From positions 26,139 to 90,138 of the forward strand of contig NZ_JAKKFH010000023.1 of NCBI RefSeq assembly GCF_022230925.1: a stretch of 64,000 bases of DNA, read 5' to 3'. The notes under the pieces were generated by a model. That model was not told where the DNA came from. It did no database searches and saw only the letters and a list, made by a program, of their open reading frames with translations. Below are positions 1 through 8,243 of this stretch, one piece after another. Made by a program: the position numbers and the translations under genes. Source of the stretch: Micromonospora alfalfae. Its GTDB lineage: Bacteria > Actinomycetota > Actinomycetes > Mycobacteriales > Micromonosporaceae. Within the stretch, counting starts at the first letter, position 1. Each line of letters begins with the position of its first letter.

Positions 1-527
1 GGCTCGCCGCCGCGCAGCGAGACGTCGTCCAGGCAGATGGTCTGCGCCTGGGCGGCACCGCCGACCTGGAAGATCAGTTGGGCGTTGGGGTTGTCGTCCG
101 GGACGGTGAAGGTCTGCTCGACCCGCTGGAGGGTGCCGGTCGCGGTGGCGTCCACTGCCGCGTACGTGGTGTACGGGGCGCTGCCGAGCTGCAACACGGC
201 CTTGACCGCGGCGCCGGGGGTGGCGGAGACAGCGAAGCCGAGGGTGTATTCGGCGCCGGCGATCAGCGGCACGCCGTCCTGGCCGATGCCGGCGTCCCAC
301 GGGTTCGCCAGCCCGCCCGCGACTGTGGTGCAGAGCTGGCCGTCGGTGACCGCCAGCGCGCCGGTGCCGAAGGAGAACCAGGGGCTCACCCCGGCGCTGA
401 AGTCGCCGTTGTCGATCTGCTCGGGGGCGTCCGGTGGTGGGTCGGCGTGGGCCGCGCCGGCGCCCGCGCCGGTGAGGGCCAGAGTGGTCGCCGCAGCCAA
501 CAGGAGGCGGCGTCGGGATGGCGTCAC
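1..527 (-). CDS. Secreted CBM4/9-containing protein, probable cellulase, 3' end outside window
   Basis: Only the N-terminal 175 or so residues lie in the window; the reading frame runs off its left edge. The GTG start at 525-527 follows a GGAAGGA ribosome site. A twin-arginine-like signal (PSRRRLLLAAATTLALTG, then AHA-D) leads into a beta-sandwich resembling carbohydrate-binding module family 4/9: it begins with the typical IDNGDFSAGVSPWF segment and ends with ICLDDVSLRGG. In actinomycetes such a module commonly precedes a GH9 endoglucanase catalytic domain. A perfect CelR/CebR-type operator sits 60 bp upstream, which supports cellulose or cello-oligosaccharide control. The catalytic domain is not visible, so the enzyme class is inference; another CBM4/9 hydrolase is possible. 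Confidence 0.75.
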   Translation of the reverse strand, partial: MTPSRRRLLLAAATTLALTGAGAGAAHADPPPDAPEQIDNGDFSAGVSPWFSFGTGALAVTDGQLCTTVAGGLANPWDAGIGQDGVPLIAGAEYTLGFAVSATPGAAVKAVLQLGSAPYTTYAAVDATATGTLQRVEQTFTVPDDNPNAQLIFQVGGAAQAQTICLDDVSLRGGE

Positions 528-586
528 GGGGAGTCCTTCCGGGACGGAAAGTGGGACGTTGGTGGTGGCACTGTGATGCGAAGGAA

Positions 587-604
587 CCTGGGAGCGCTCC
601 CAGG
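587..604. promoter_or_regulatory. CelR/CebR-type LacI-family operator
   Basis: The 18-bp perfect palindrome CCTGGGAGCGCTCCCAGG contains the 14-bp core TGGGAGCGCTCCCA at 589-602. This is the known operator of CelR (Thermobifida) and CebR (Streptomyces), LacI-family repressors released by cellobiose or cello-oligosaccharides. It lies 60 bp before the GTG of the secreted CBM protein. No LacI-family gene is in this window, so the repressor would act in trans. The rest of 528-801 shows no gene. Confidence 0.85.
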
Positions 605-801
605 TATCGGCTCGATGTTTCCAGTGCCGGTACGCCATGTCAATTGATCTGGTTGGATGGGTTTCAGCATCCGACGAGGGCGCTCAGCCCGGGCGGCGCC
701 CTCCGACGCGCCACCACCCGGACGTGAGATTGGCCGCGCCACGCGCCGTCGTCCTGATCTCCTAGAGACAACTGCGCCCTTCGCCTGGCAGGCTGCCTCC
801 C

Positions 802-1527
802 ATGACCCTGAAGCTGCGTTCCGTGGGAACGAGCGACCGTGGGCTGATCCGCAGCGGAAACCAGGACGCCCTGCACGCCGGCACCTGGCTCGTCGCCGTC
901 GCCGACGGCATGGGCGGAATGGCCGCCGGCGACCTGGCCAGCGCCCTCACCATCGACGCGTTCGCCCCGCTGGACGTGGAGACACCCGAGGACGCCCTGG
1001 TGGCCGCGCTCGAAGGCGGCATCGCGCTGGCCACCTCCCGGATCCGACAGGCGGTCGCCGAGGATCCCGAGCGCCAGGGCATGGGCACCACGCTGACCGC
1101 CCTGCTGTTCGCCCGTACCGGCAGCTGTCTGGCGCTCGCGCACGTCGGCGACTCCCGGGCCTACCTGTTCCGCGAGGGAGTGCTCAAGCAGGTCACCCGG
1201 GACGACACGTTCGTCCAGATGCTGGTGGATCAGGGCGTGATCACCCCGGACCAGGCCAGCAGCCACCCGCGCCGGGCCGTTGTGACCCAGGCGTTGCAGG
1301 GTGACGAGGTCTCCCCGTCGTACGCGACGATGGTGCCCCGGGCCGGCGACCGGTGGCTGCTGTGCAGCGACGGCCTCTCCAACGTGGTTCGCCCGGACAC
1401 CCTCACCGAGGTGCTCAGCGGCTATCCGGACCGGGACGCCTGCGCCGCCAAGCTGATCGACCTGGCCCTGCACGCCGGCGCGCCGGACAACGTCACGGTA
1501 GTGGTGGCCGACGTCGTCGAGGAGTAG
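802..1527 (+). CDS. PP2C-type protein serine/threonine phosphatase
   Basis: 241 residues spanning the complete PP2C fold. Visible metal-binding motifs are SGNQDA near residue 18 (the usual R-x-x-N-x-D site), DGMGG at 35-39, GDSRAYL near 115, CSDGL near 190 and the terminal DNVTVV. It removes phosphate from Ser/Thr residues with two Mn2+/Mg2+ ions and probably counteracts serine/threonine kinases. There is no membrane segment or sensor domain, so it should be a soluble stand-alone phosphatase rather than the membrane-anchored PstP of the division locus. No Shine-Dalgarno site precedes the ATG; CAGGCT ends 7 nt before it, so the mRNA may be leaderless. The family is certain; substrates are unknown. 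Confidence 0.9.
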   Translation: MTLKLRSVGTSDRGLIRSGNQDALHAGTWLVAVADGMGGMAAGDLASALTIDAFAPLDVETPEDALVAALEGGIALATSRIRQAVAEDPERQGMGTTLTALLFARTGSCLALAHVGDSRAYLFREGVLKQVTRDDTFVQMLVDQGVITPDQASSHPRRAVVTQALQGDEVSPSYATMVPRAGDRWLLCSDGLSNVVRPDTLTEVLSGYPDRDACAAKLIDLALHAGAPDNVTVVVADVVEE

Positions 1528-1535
1528 GCCGGCGC

Positions 1536-4076
1536 TCAGCGCCGACGTGGCGTGGCGTGCCGGGTGGGTGTCGCCGTTCCCGGATCCTCCGGCCACGGGT
1601 GCCGGGGATAGCGCCCGCGCAGCTCGGAGCGGACCTGCGGATAGCCGGTACGCCAGAACGACGCCAGGTCGGCGGTGACCGCCACCGGCCGGCCGGCGGG
1701 GGAGAGCAGGTGCAGCAGCACCGGCACCCGACCATCGGCGATGCGGGGGGCCGCTGGCCAGCCGAACGTCTCCTGAAGCTTCACGGCGAGCACCGGCGCG
1801 GCCGGGTCGCCGTAGTCCAGCCGGATCCGAGAGCCACTCGGCACCTCGATCCGCTCCGGGGCCAGCTCGTCGAGGCGGGCGGCCTGCGCCCAGGGCAGCA
1901 GCCGACGCAGCGCCGACGACACGTCCACTCGCGCCAGGTCGGCCCGGCGTCGCGCGGCGGCCAGCTCCGGGCCCAGCCACGTCGGCGCGGTGTCGAGCAA
2001 CGAGTCGTCGCCGACCTCCGGCCACGGCTCGCCCAGGTGGTGCCGCAGGAACGCGAGCCGCTCGCGCAGCGCCCGAGCCGCTGGCGTCCACTGCAACAGG
2101 CCCAGCCCGTCCTGGCGTAGTCCGGTCAGCAGCGCGGCGGCCACCTCCGCCCGGTCCGGCCGGTCCAGCCGCCGCTGGACCAGCTCGATCGCGCCCAGCC
2201 GGGTCACCTCCCGGGCCACCACGTCCCCGTCGGACCAGCCGACCTCGCGGCCGGTGCGCAGCAACGGACCGGCCGCCTCCCGGGCCGTCGCCTCGTCCAC
2301 CGGGGAGGCCCGGCGGATGCGGGCCGACGGCGCGCCGGGGGTGCGGTCCGCGACTGCCACCGCCAGCCAGTCGGACCCGGCCAACCCTGAGCCGGCCGCC
2401 AGCTCCGCGGCGGTCCCGCCGGTCATCAGGTACGCCGAACCGCCCGGCCGCCGCACCCGGGCCAACCGTTCCGGGTACGCCAGACCGACGAGCAGCCCGG
2501 CGGCGAGATCGTCGCTCAGCCCACCCGAGCCGGTGCGGCCGGTGGCGTCGGCGCGGCCCTTCGGCGGGGCGCCGGCAGGCAGCGCGGCCCGCAGCCGGCG
2601 TACCTCGGTGCGCCAGCGGGCGGTCGCGCCCGCGTCCACGCCGGTGCGCAGCCGACGCCAACCGGCGACCAGATCGTCACCGGGGCCGGCCGCGCTCTCC
2701 TCGGCGAGCAGGGCGACCACCTCGGCGGCCCGGTCGGCGCCGACCCGGCCGGCACCGTCGAGCAGCGCCCGAGCCAGCCGTGGGTGCGCCCCGGCGGCGG
2801 CGATCGACCGCCCCCGTGCCGTGATCCGACCGTCGGCGTCGACAGCGCCCAGGGTCTGCAGGGTGTCCCGGGCCACTGTCATCGCGGCGGCCGGTGGCGC
2901 GTCGGGCAACGCGAGCCCGACGCCGTCCGGTCGACCCCAGGCGGCCAGCTCCAACGCGAAGCCGGTCAGGTCGGCGGTGGCGATCTCCGGCTCGGCACGG
3001 GCGGGCAGCCGCTCGTGGGTGGCCGCCGACCAGCAGCGGTAGACGTACCCGGGGGCCTCCCGGCCGGCCCGGCCGGCCCGCTGGGTGGCGGCGGCGCGGG
3101 AGACCGGCACGGTGACCAGCGCGCCCAGCCCACGGGCCAGGTCGATCCGGGGCACCCGGGACAGCCCGGCGTCCACCACGATCCGCACACCCGGGACGGT
3201 CAGACTGGTCTCGGCCAGCGCGGTGGCCAGCACCACCCGCCGCCGGTCCGCGCGACGCAGCGCGGCGTCCTGCTCGGCGCCGCGTTGACGGCCGTGCAGC
3301 GGCAGCAGCGCGACCGCGTCCCGCAGGTCGGCCAGCCGGCCGGTGACCGCCGCGATCTCGCCGGCCCCGGGCAGGAAGACGAGCACGTCGCCGTCGTGCT
3401 CACGCAGCGCACGCCGGACGGTGGCGGCCACGTGGTCGAGCAGGGCCCGGTCCACCGGTCCGGCCCCGGGCGGGGCGATCGGACGCGCCGGGGGCACCCA
3501 GATCCGCTGCACCGGGTGCAACGCCGAGTCGGCCCGTACCACCGGGGCCGGGGCCGGCCCGCCCAGCAGCGCGGCGAACCGGTCGGTGTCCGGGGTCGCC
3601 GACATCGCCAGCAGCCACAGGTCCGGCCGGAGGGTGGCGCGCGCCTCCACTGTGAAGGCCAGCACGAGGTCGGCGTCGAGTTGGCGTTCGTGGCACTCGT
3701 CGAGCAGCACCGCACCCGTGCCGGGTAGCTCCGGGTCGTGGTGCAGCCGGCGGACCAGCAGGCCGGTGGTGACCACCTCGATCCGGGTCGCCGGACCGAC
3801 CCGGCGCTCGCCGCGTACCGCGTAGCCGACCCGTTCACCGACCCGCTCACCGAGCAGCTCGGCCATGCGCCGGGCAGCCGCACGGGCCGCCACCCGGCGG
3901 GGTTGGGCGATCACCACCCGACCGGTCACCCGGTCGGCCACCGCCAGCGGCGCGAGGGTGGTCTTGCCGGTGCCCGGCGGGGCCACCAGCACACCGGCGC
4001 CGGCCGCGTCGAGTGCCGCGACCAGCGCCGGCAGCACCGGACGGACCGGCAGGTCAACTGTTACGTCGGAGAGCAC
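1536..4076 (-). CDS. hrpB: ATP-dependent helicase HrpB
   Basis: About 846 residues, the usual HrpB size. It has a DEAH-box superfamily 2 core with Walker A APPGTGKT at 32-39, DECH at 126-129 and SAT at 159-161. The second RecA domain carries a motif VI-like QRAGRAGREAPG. The helicase-associated domain and the HrpB-specific C-terminal domain follow. HrpB proteins are putative RNA helicases of poorly defined cellular role. I chose the GTG at 4074-4076, which keeps the gene clear of the upstream DUF397 gene. An ATG at 4160 would add 28 arginine/proline-rich residues and overlap that gene by 56 nt. It converges on the PP2C gene with only 8 nt between the stop codons. Confidence 0.9.
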   Translation of the reverse strand: MLSDVTVDLPVRPVLPALVAALDAAGAGVLVAPPGTGKTTLAPLAVADRVTGRVVIAQPRRVAARAAARRMAELLGERVGERVGYAVRGERRVGPATRIEVVTTGLLVRRLHHDPELPGTGAVLLDECHERQLDADLVLAFTVEARATLRPDLWLLAMSATPDTDRFAALLGGPAPAPVVRADSALHPVQRIWVPPARPIAPPGAGPVDRALLDHVAATVRRALREHDGDVLVFLPGAGEIAAVTGRLADLRDAVALLPLHGRQRGAEQDAALRRADRRRVVLATALAETSLTVPGVRIVVDAGLSRVPRIDLARGLGALVTVPVSRAAATQRAGRAGREAPGYVYRCWSAATHERLPARAEPEIATADLTGFALELAAWGRPDGVGLALPDAPPAAAMTVARDTLQTLGAVDADGRITARGRSIAAAGAHPRLARALLDGAGRVGADRAAEVVALLAEESAAGPGDDLVAGWRRLRTGVDAGATARWRTEVRRLRAALPAGAPPKGRADATGRTGSGGLSDDLAAGLLVGLAYPERLARVRRPGGSAYLMTGGTAAELAAGSGLAGSDWLAVAVADRTPGAPSARIRRASPVDEATAREAAGPLLRTGREVGWSDGDVVAREVTRLGAIELVQRRLDRPDRAEVAAALLTGLRQDGLGLLQWTPAARALRERLAFLRHHLGEPWPEVGDDSLLDTAPTWLGPELAAARRRADLARVDVSSALRRLLPWAQAARLDELAPERIEVPSGSRIRLDYGDPAAPVLAVKLQETFGWPAAPRIADGRVPVLLHLLSPAGRPVAVTADLASFWRTGYPQVRSELRGRYPRHPWPEDPGTATPTRHATPRRR

Positions 4077-4104
4077 GGCCCAGTCTCGCACCGGGACGGG
4101 TGCG

Positions 4105-4305
4105 TCAGGAGCGACGGACCTCGCCGACGCCGAGCACGAAGGCCCGCCAGGCCGTCGCACCGAAGGCGAGCACCGGGCCGGAGCGGTCCTTGCTGTCCCG
4201 GACGGCGACCTGACCGTCGACTGTCGCTACCTCCACGCAGTTGCCGTTGCCGCTGCTGCGCGTGCTGGTGCGCCAGTCCGCTCGGGTCAGGTCGTACGCC
4301 GTCAT
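4105..4305 (-). CDS. DUF397 domain protein
   Basis: 66 residues with the DUF397 hallmarks: a W-R-T/K-S-T-R-S-S-G-N-G-N-C-V-E-V segment at the N-terminus, then VAVRDSKD and a terminal W-x-A-F-V. The ATG at 4303-4305 has GAGAGG 8 nt upstream; an ATG 15 codons earlier lacks this. DUF397 proteins are the small partners of HTH-DUF5753 regulators (the Scr1/Scr2, WhiJ-type pairs of Streptomyces), which affect development and antibiotic production. The partner here is directly upstream, 41 nt away on the same strand. The exact target genes are unknown. Confidence 0.88.
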   Translation of the reverse strand: MTAYDLTRADWRTSTRSSGNGNCVEVATVDGQVAVRDSKDRSGPVLAFGATAWRAFVLGVGEVRRS

Positions 4306-4346
4306 CCGCGGTACCTCTCGTCTGCGTCGGCGTGCCGCAGAGGCGG

Positions 4347-5213
4347 TCACGCAAAGTTACGAGAAGCATGCTCAAGACGGGTCAACGACGCCGTCGGATC
4401 GAGCGCCATCCGGCACAGCTCCTCGTGCAGAAGGCTATACCCGAGCACATGATCGCCTTCCTCCAGAGCCAGCCCCATCGTGAGGTTATCCAGGTAAACC
4501 ACTGACGCGTCGGCGGCATCGGCGAAGTTGAGGATCACGTACGGGGTGCTCATCGCGGGATGCCCGCCAGCGGTGAAGGGAAGTACCTGGATTGTCACGT
4601 TGGGTAGTTGAGCGATCCGGCTCATGTGGACGAGTTGTTCGGCCATCACCGCGGCCCCGCCGACCGGGCGCAGGAGCACCGCCTCGTTGAGGATCACCGA
4701 CAGATCGACAGGGTCCTCGCGGCGCAGCACCTCCTGCCGACGCAGCCGGGCGGCGATCTTGCGCTCCAGACCGTCCTCGCCGGCGGTGCGTCGGAAGATC
4801 TCCCGGGCGTACGCCTCGGTCTGCAGCAGTCCGGGCACCGACTCGGCCTCGTACGTGCGCAGCGCCGCCGCCTCCGCCTCCAGCCCGACGTAGAACTCGA
4901 ACCACTCGGGGAGCACGTCGCTGTAGTTCTGCCACCAGCCGCGCTGCTGTGCCCCCCTGGCGATCTCGATGAGCGCCTCGGCATCCGAACCGGTCACCTG
5001 GTACAGCGCGAGAGCGGCCCGGACGTCGCGCGGTTTGATGCCGATCTGCGCGGTCTCGATCCGGGAGAGGTTGCTCTTCGACATGTCGAGCTGACGGGCT
5101 GCCACATCGAGGGTCATGCCCGCGCGTTCCCGAAGTTGGCGGAGTTCCCGGGCGATGCGGCGTCGCCGCACGGTCGGGCTGGCGGCGGGTCGGATGGCGG
5201 GAGTGGCGGTCAC
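4347..5213 (-). CDS. XRE-family regulator with DUF5753 domain
   Basis: 288 residues. A helix-turn-helix of the XRE type lies at about 18-75 (LRQLRERAGMTLDVAARQLD, then MSKSNLSRIE). A DUF5753 sensor-like domain follows, with the typical EAEAAALRTYE, VPGLLQT and VILNEAVLLRPVGG segments. Proteins of this build pair with DUF397 proteins and may bind or release DNA in response to the partner. I take the GTG at 5211-5213; the open frame continues upstream to 5585, but that part is low-complexity and lacks family features. It is probably one transcription unit with the DUF397 gene. It is divergent from the GPP34 gene; the 141 bp between them are less G+C-rich, as expected for promoters. Confidence 0.9.
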   Translation of the reverse strand: MTATPAIRPAASPTVRRRRIARELRQLRERAGMTLDVAARQLDMSKSNLSRIETAQIGIKPRDVRAALALYQVTGSDAEALIEIARGAQQRGWWQNYSDVLPEWFEFYVGLEAEAAALRTYEAESVPGLLQTEAYAREIFRRTAGEDGLERKIAARLRRQEVLRREDPVDLSVILNEAVLLRPVGGAAVMAEQLVHMSRIAQLPNVTIQVLPFTAGGHPAMSTPYVILNFADAADASVVYLDNLTMGLALEEGDHVLGYSLLHEELCRMALDPTASLTRLEHASRNFA

Positions 5214-5354
5214 CGTCCGAGTCTGCCACGACAAGATCCGCAGGTCGCAGATGCACGGAGTGCAACTTTCAAATCTGGGAGTTGCGTTGCAGTAGCTGTC
5301 GGTGCATCCTTTCCCGGTCGCGATCACTGTGGACACACCTGTGCGGGAGGACCG

Positions 5355-5981
5355 TTGCTCATCGCCGACGAGTTCTTCCTGATCGCACACAACGACAGTC
5401 GTGGCAAGGCCAAACTGCACCCGGCGGCGACCGGGCTCGGGTTGGCCGGTGGGCTCCTCGGCGAGCTGCTCCTCTATGGACACATCACGGTCACGGCCGG
5501 GCAGATCACCGTCATCGACCGGCGTCCCCCGGCCGATGCCCTGGCGCACACGGTGCTGGACCAGTTGGGCGGCGAGTCCCAGCACCGGGAGCTGCGCACC
5601 TGGTTGAGCTTCCTGGCGCAGAGCGCCACGGCCTCGGTGGGGGAGCGGTTGGCCCGCGCCGGGGTGCTGCGCCGCCAGGAGAGTCGCCGGCTGCTGCGTA
5701 CCACCGTCAGCTACCTGCCGATCGACCTCAACGCGGTGGCCTGGCCGGCCACCCGGCTACGGGCCCTGCTGGACCGGCCGGACCCGCCGGGTGTGCCGGA
5801 CGCCCTGCTGCTCGGCCTGGTAGTGGCCGCGGGGCTGACCCGCGAGGTGCTGTGGAGCGCCGGCCCCCGCGCGCACCACCGGTTGAACGTCCTCATCCCC
5901 GCGCTGCCGGCGCCACTCAAGGAACTCGTCGGGCACACCGAGGCCGCCGTCGGCGCCGCCGTGCTGCGCGGCATCCCGTGA
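5355..5981 (+). CDS. GPP34 (GOLPH3/Vps74-like) family protein
   Basis: 208 residues beginning LLIADEFFLIAHN, the characteristic GPP34 N-terminus, followed by a helical body with LLGELLLYGHI and LLLGLVVAAGL. The eukaryotic family members GOLPH3 and Vps74 bind phosphatidylinositol-4-phosphate and retain glycosyltransferases in the Golgi. Actinobacterial homologues are common but their function is unknown. The start is a TTG at 5355-5357 with GGGAGG at 5345-5350; no in-frame ATG or GTG fits the family N-terminus. An adjacent APC permease follows 48 nt downstream on the same strand and may be cotranscribed. Confidence 0.85.
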   Translation: MLIADEFFLIAHNDSRGKAKLHPAATGLGLAGGLLGELLLYGHITVTAGQITVIDRRPPADALAHTVLDQLGGESQHRELRTWLSFLAQSATASVGERLARAGVLRRQESRRLLRTTVSYLPIDLNAVAWPATRLRALLDRPDPPGVPDALLLGLVVAAGLTREVLWSAGPRAHHRLNVLIPALPAPLKELVGHTEAAVGAAVLRGIP

Positions 5982-6029
5982 TCCCCTCCGGTAACCCCCA
6001 ACCCTCCCCTCGACAATCGGAGTAGTCGT

Positions 6030-7541
6030 ATGCCCCCGACATCGACAGTCGACCGACCCAGCAACGTCTCCGAAGCCCTGGCCCGAGGCCGCCTCGGCAT
6101 CCCCTCGGTGATCTTCTTCGTCCTCTCCGCCGCCGCGCCGCTGACAGTGGTGGCCGGCGTCGTCACCACCGGCTACGGCGTCATCGGGGTGACCGGCATC
6201 CCCCTGGCGTTCCTGCTGATCGCCGCGGTGCTCGCGCTCTTCTCGGTGGGTTACGTGGCGATGTCCCGCCGGGTGGAGAACGCCGGCGCCTTCTACGCCT
6301 ACGTCTCTCGCGGCCTCGGCCGACCGGCCGGCGTGGGCGCCGCCTGGGTCGCGCTGATCGCGTACAACGCGCTGCAGGTCGGGCTGTACGGCACCATCGG
6401 CGTGGCGGCCGAGCCGGTGCTCGACCGGCTCTTCGGCGGGCACCCGCACTGGAGCGTCGTGGCCCTGGTGGCGTGGGCGTTGGTCGGCCTGCTCGGCCTG
6501 CTCCGGGTCGACCTCAACGGCATGGTCCTGGCCGCGCTGCTGGTCGCCGAGATCGTGGTGGTCCTCGTCTTCGACCTGGGACAGCTCGGCAACCCGGCCG
6601 AGGGTGGGGTCAGCTTCGCCCCGTTCTCACCGGACAACCTCTTCGTGCCGGGTGTCGGCGCGGTGCTGGTGCTCGCCGTCCTCGGCTTCGTCGGCTTCGA
6701 GTCGGCGGTGGTCTTCAGCGAGGAGAGCAAGGACCCGAAGCGCACCGTGCCGCTGGCCACCTACCTCTCGGTGGCGATCATCGCCGGGCTGTACGCGTTG
6801 TCGTCCTGGACCATGACCGTCGCGGTCGGGCAGGACCAGATCGTCGCCGAGGCCGGCGAGCAGAGCGTCGGGCTCATCTTCAACCTGGCCGCCGCGCACC
6901 TCGGCGACACCGCTGTCACCATCGGGCAGGTGCTCTTCCTGACCTCGGTGCTCGCCGCGATGATCTCGTTCCACAACACCACGGCCCGTTACACCTTCGC
7001 CCTCGGTCGGGAACGGGTGCTGCCAGCGGTGTTCGGGCAGACCTCGGCTCGTACCGGAGCGCCGCGGGCCGCCTCGGTGGCGCAGAGCGTCCTCGGACTG
7101 CTGGTCATCCTGCTGTACGCGATCAACGGCTGGGATCCGGTGGTCCAGCTCTTCTTCTGGGTCGGCACCACCGGCGGCTTCGGTGTCCTGCTGCTGATCG
7201 CCACCACCTCGGTGGCGGTGATCGCCTACTTCGCCCGCTCCGCCGGGGGCGAGAACCTCTGGCGACGGGCCATCGCGCCCGGCCTGGCAACCATCGCGCT
7301 CTTCGTGATCATCTGGTTGGCCGTGTCGAACTTCGCCAACCTGCTCGGCGTCGCGCCGGACTCGACGCTGCGCTGGGCGCTGCCCGCCGCGTACCCGGTG
7401 GCGGCCCTGCTGGGCATCGGCTGGGCCCTGCTGCTGCGCAGCAACCGCCCGGACACGTACGCCCGGATCGGTCTGGGGGCGGCGAGCGCCACGGCCGCCG
7501 TCAAGCCGGACGCGCCGGCCGCCGTGGAGGTGACCCGATGA
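6030..7541 (+). CDS. APC-superfamily amino acid permease
   Basis: 503 residues, about 12 hydrophobic segments, no signal peptide. The first membrane segment carries the family pattern around GIPSVIFFVLSAAAPLTVV. A later GFVGFESAVVFSEESKDPKR matches the conserved helix 6 and following loop of amino acid/polyamine/organocation permeases. It should be a cytoplasmic-membrane symporter or exchanger for an amino acid or amine; the substrate cannot be read from the sequence. Its TGA overlaps the ATG of the next gene (ATGA), so the permease and the acetyltransferase are translationally coupled. Confidence 0.88.
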   Translation: MPPTSTVDRPSNVSEALARGRLGIPSVIFFVLSAAAPLTVVAGVVTTGYGVIGVTGIPLAFLLIAAVLALFSVGYVAMSRRVENAGAFYAYVSRGLGRPAGVGAAWVALIAYNALQVGLYGTIGVAAEPVLDRLFGGHPHWSVVALVAWALVGLLGLLRVDLNGMVLAALLVAEIVVVLVFDLGQLGNPAEGGVSFAPFSPDNLFVPGVGAVLVLAVLGFVGFESAVVFSEESKDPKRTVPLATYLSVAIIAGLYALSSWTMTVAVGQDQIVAEAGEQSVGLIFNLAAAHLGDTAVTIGQVLFLTSVLAAMISFHNTTARYTFALGRERVLPAVFGQTSARTGAPRAASVAQSVLGLLVILLYAINGWDPVVQLFFWVGTTGGFGVLLLIATTSVAVIAYFARSAGGENLWRRAIAPGLATIALFVIIWLAVSNFANLLGVAPDSTLRWALPAAYPVAALLGIGWALLLRSNRPDTYARIGLGAASATAAVKPDAPAAVEVTR

Positions 7542-8128
7542 GCGTGGTCATCGAGCAACTCGGGCCGGAGGAGACCACGCTCGTGGCGGGTCGGATCGCC
7601 GAGGCGTTCACCGTCCTGGAGGTGACCTACTGGCTGGTGCCCGACCCGAGCAAGCGGGAGGCGGTACTGGCCGGCGACTTCGAGATCCTGGTCGGGCACG
7701 CGATGCGGCACGGCATCGTCCACGCCACAGCGGACCGGGCCTCGGTCGCGGTGTGGTTTCCGTCGGTCGGTGAGCCGGCGCCGCCGCCGGCGGACTACGA
7801 CGCCCGACTGGCCGCCGCCTGCGGTGAGTGGACCGACCGGTTCCAGCACCTCGACGAGCTGTTCGCGGCGCACCACCCGCATCCGGATCACCACCACCTC
7901 GCGTTCCTGGCGACCCGGCCCGACCGGCAGGGGCAGGGATTGGGAAGCGCGCTGATGCGCCACCACCACGCCTGGCTGGACGCCAACGGAATGCCGGCGT
8001 ACCTGGAGGCGAGCAGCCCGCGCAGCCGGGACCTGTACGCGAAGCACGGCTACCTGGCCGGCGAGCCGTTCCGGGTGCCTGACGGCACGCCGTTCTGGCC
8101 GATGTGGCGCGAGCCCGTCGGGCACTGA
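7538..8128 (+). CDS. GNAT-family N-acetyltransferase
   Basis: 196 residues. The acetyl-CoA binding motif A is visible as FLATRPDRQGQGLGSALM, followed by LEASSPRSRDLYAKHGY, both typical of GNAT enzymes. The start codon overlaps the stop of the permease gene by four bases. The pairing suggests that the enzyme may acetylate the amine or amino acid that the permease moves, or protect against a toxic analogue; this is inference. A strong bidirectional hairpin follows the gene. Confidence 0.87.
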   Translation: MSVVIEQLGPEETTLVAGRIAEAFTVLEVTYWLVPDPSKREAVLAGDFEILVGHAMRHGIVHATADRASVAVWFPSVGEPAPPPADYDARLAAACGEWTDRFQHLDELFAAHHPHPDHHHLAFLATRPDRQGQGLGSALMRHHHAWLDANGMPAYLEASSPRSRDLYAKHGYLAGEPFRVPDGTPFWPMWREPVGH

Positions 8129-8201
8129 GTCGGTCAGGTCGACGCGAGCAGCACATCCTGTGGTCGCACTGTAACGCTCGCGTGACAGCACGGACAGAGG
8201 G

Positions 8202-8229
8202 AAGGGCCGGGTCCACGGACCCGGCCCTT
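8202..8229. terminator. Bidirectional hairpin between convergent genes
   Basis: A 12-bp perfect stem (AAGGGCCGGGTC paired with GACCCGGCCCTT) with a 4-nt loop lies between the acetyltransferase gene and the convergent sigma-factor gene. Only a short T tract follows on the plus strand, as is common for high-G+C terminators. Confidence 0.8.
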
Positions 8230-8243
8230 TCCTCGTCGAACTG

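Noticed and set aside
664..2661. Long minus-strand open frame opposite and beyond the PP2C gene
   Set aside because: It overlaps the PP2C gene and the HrpB gene in the wrong frame, is dominated by G, R and A, and has no domain. This is the usual high-G+C shadow.
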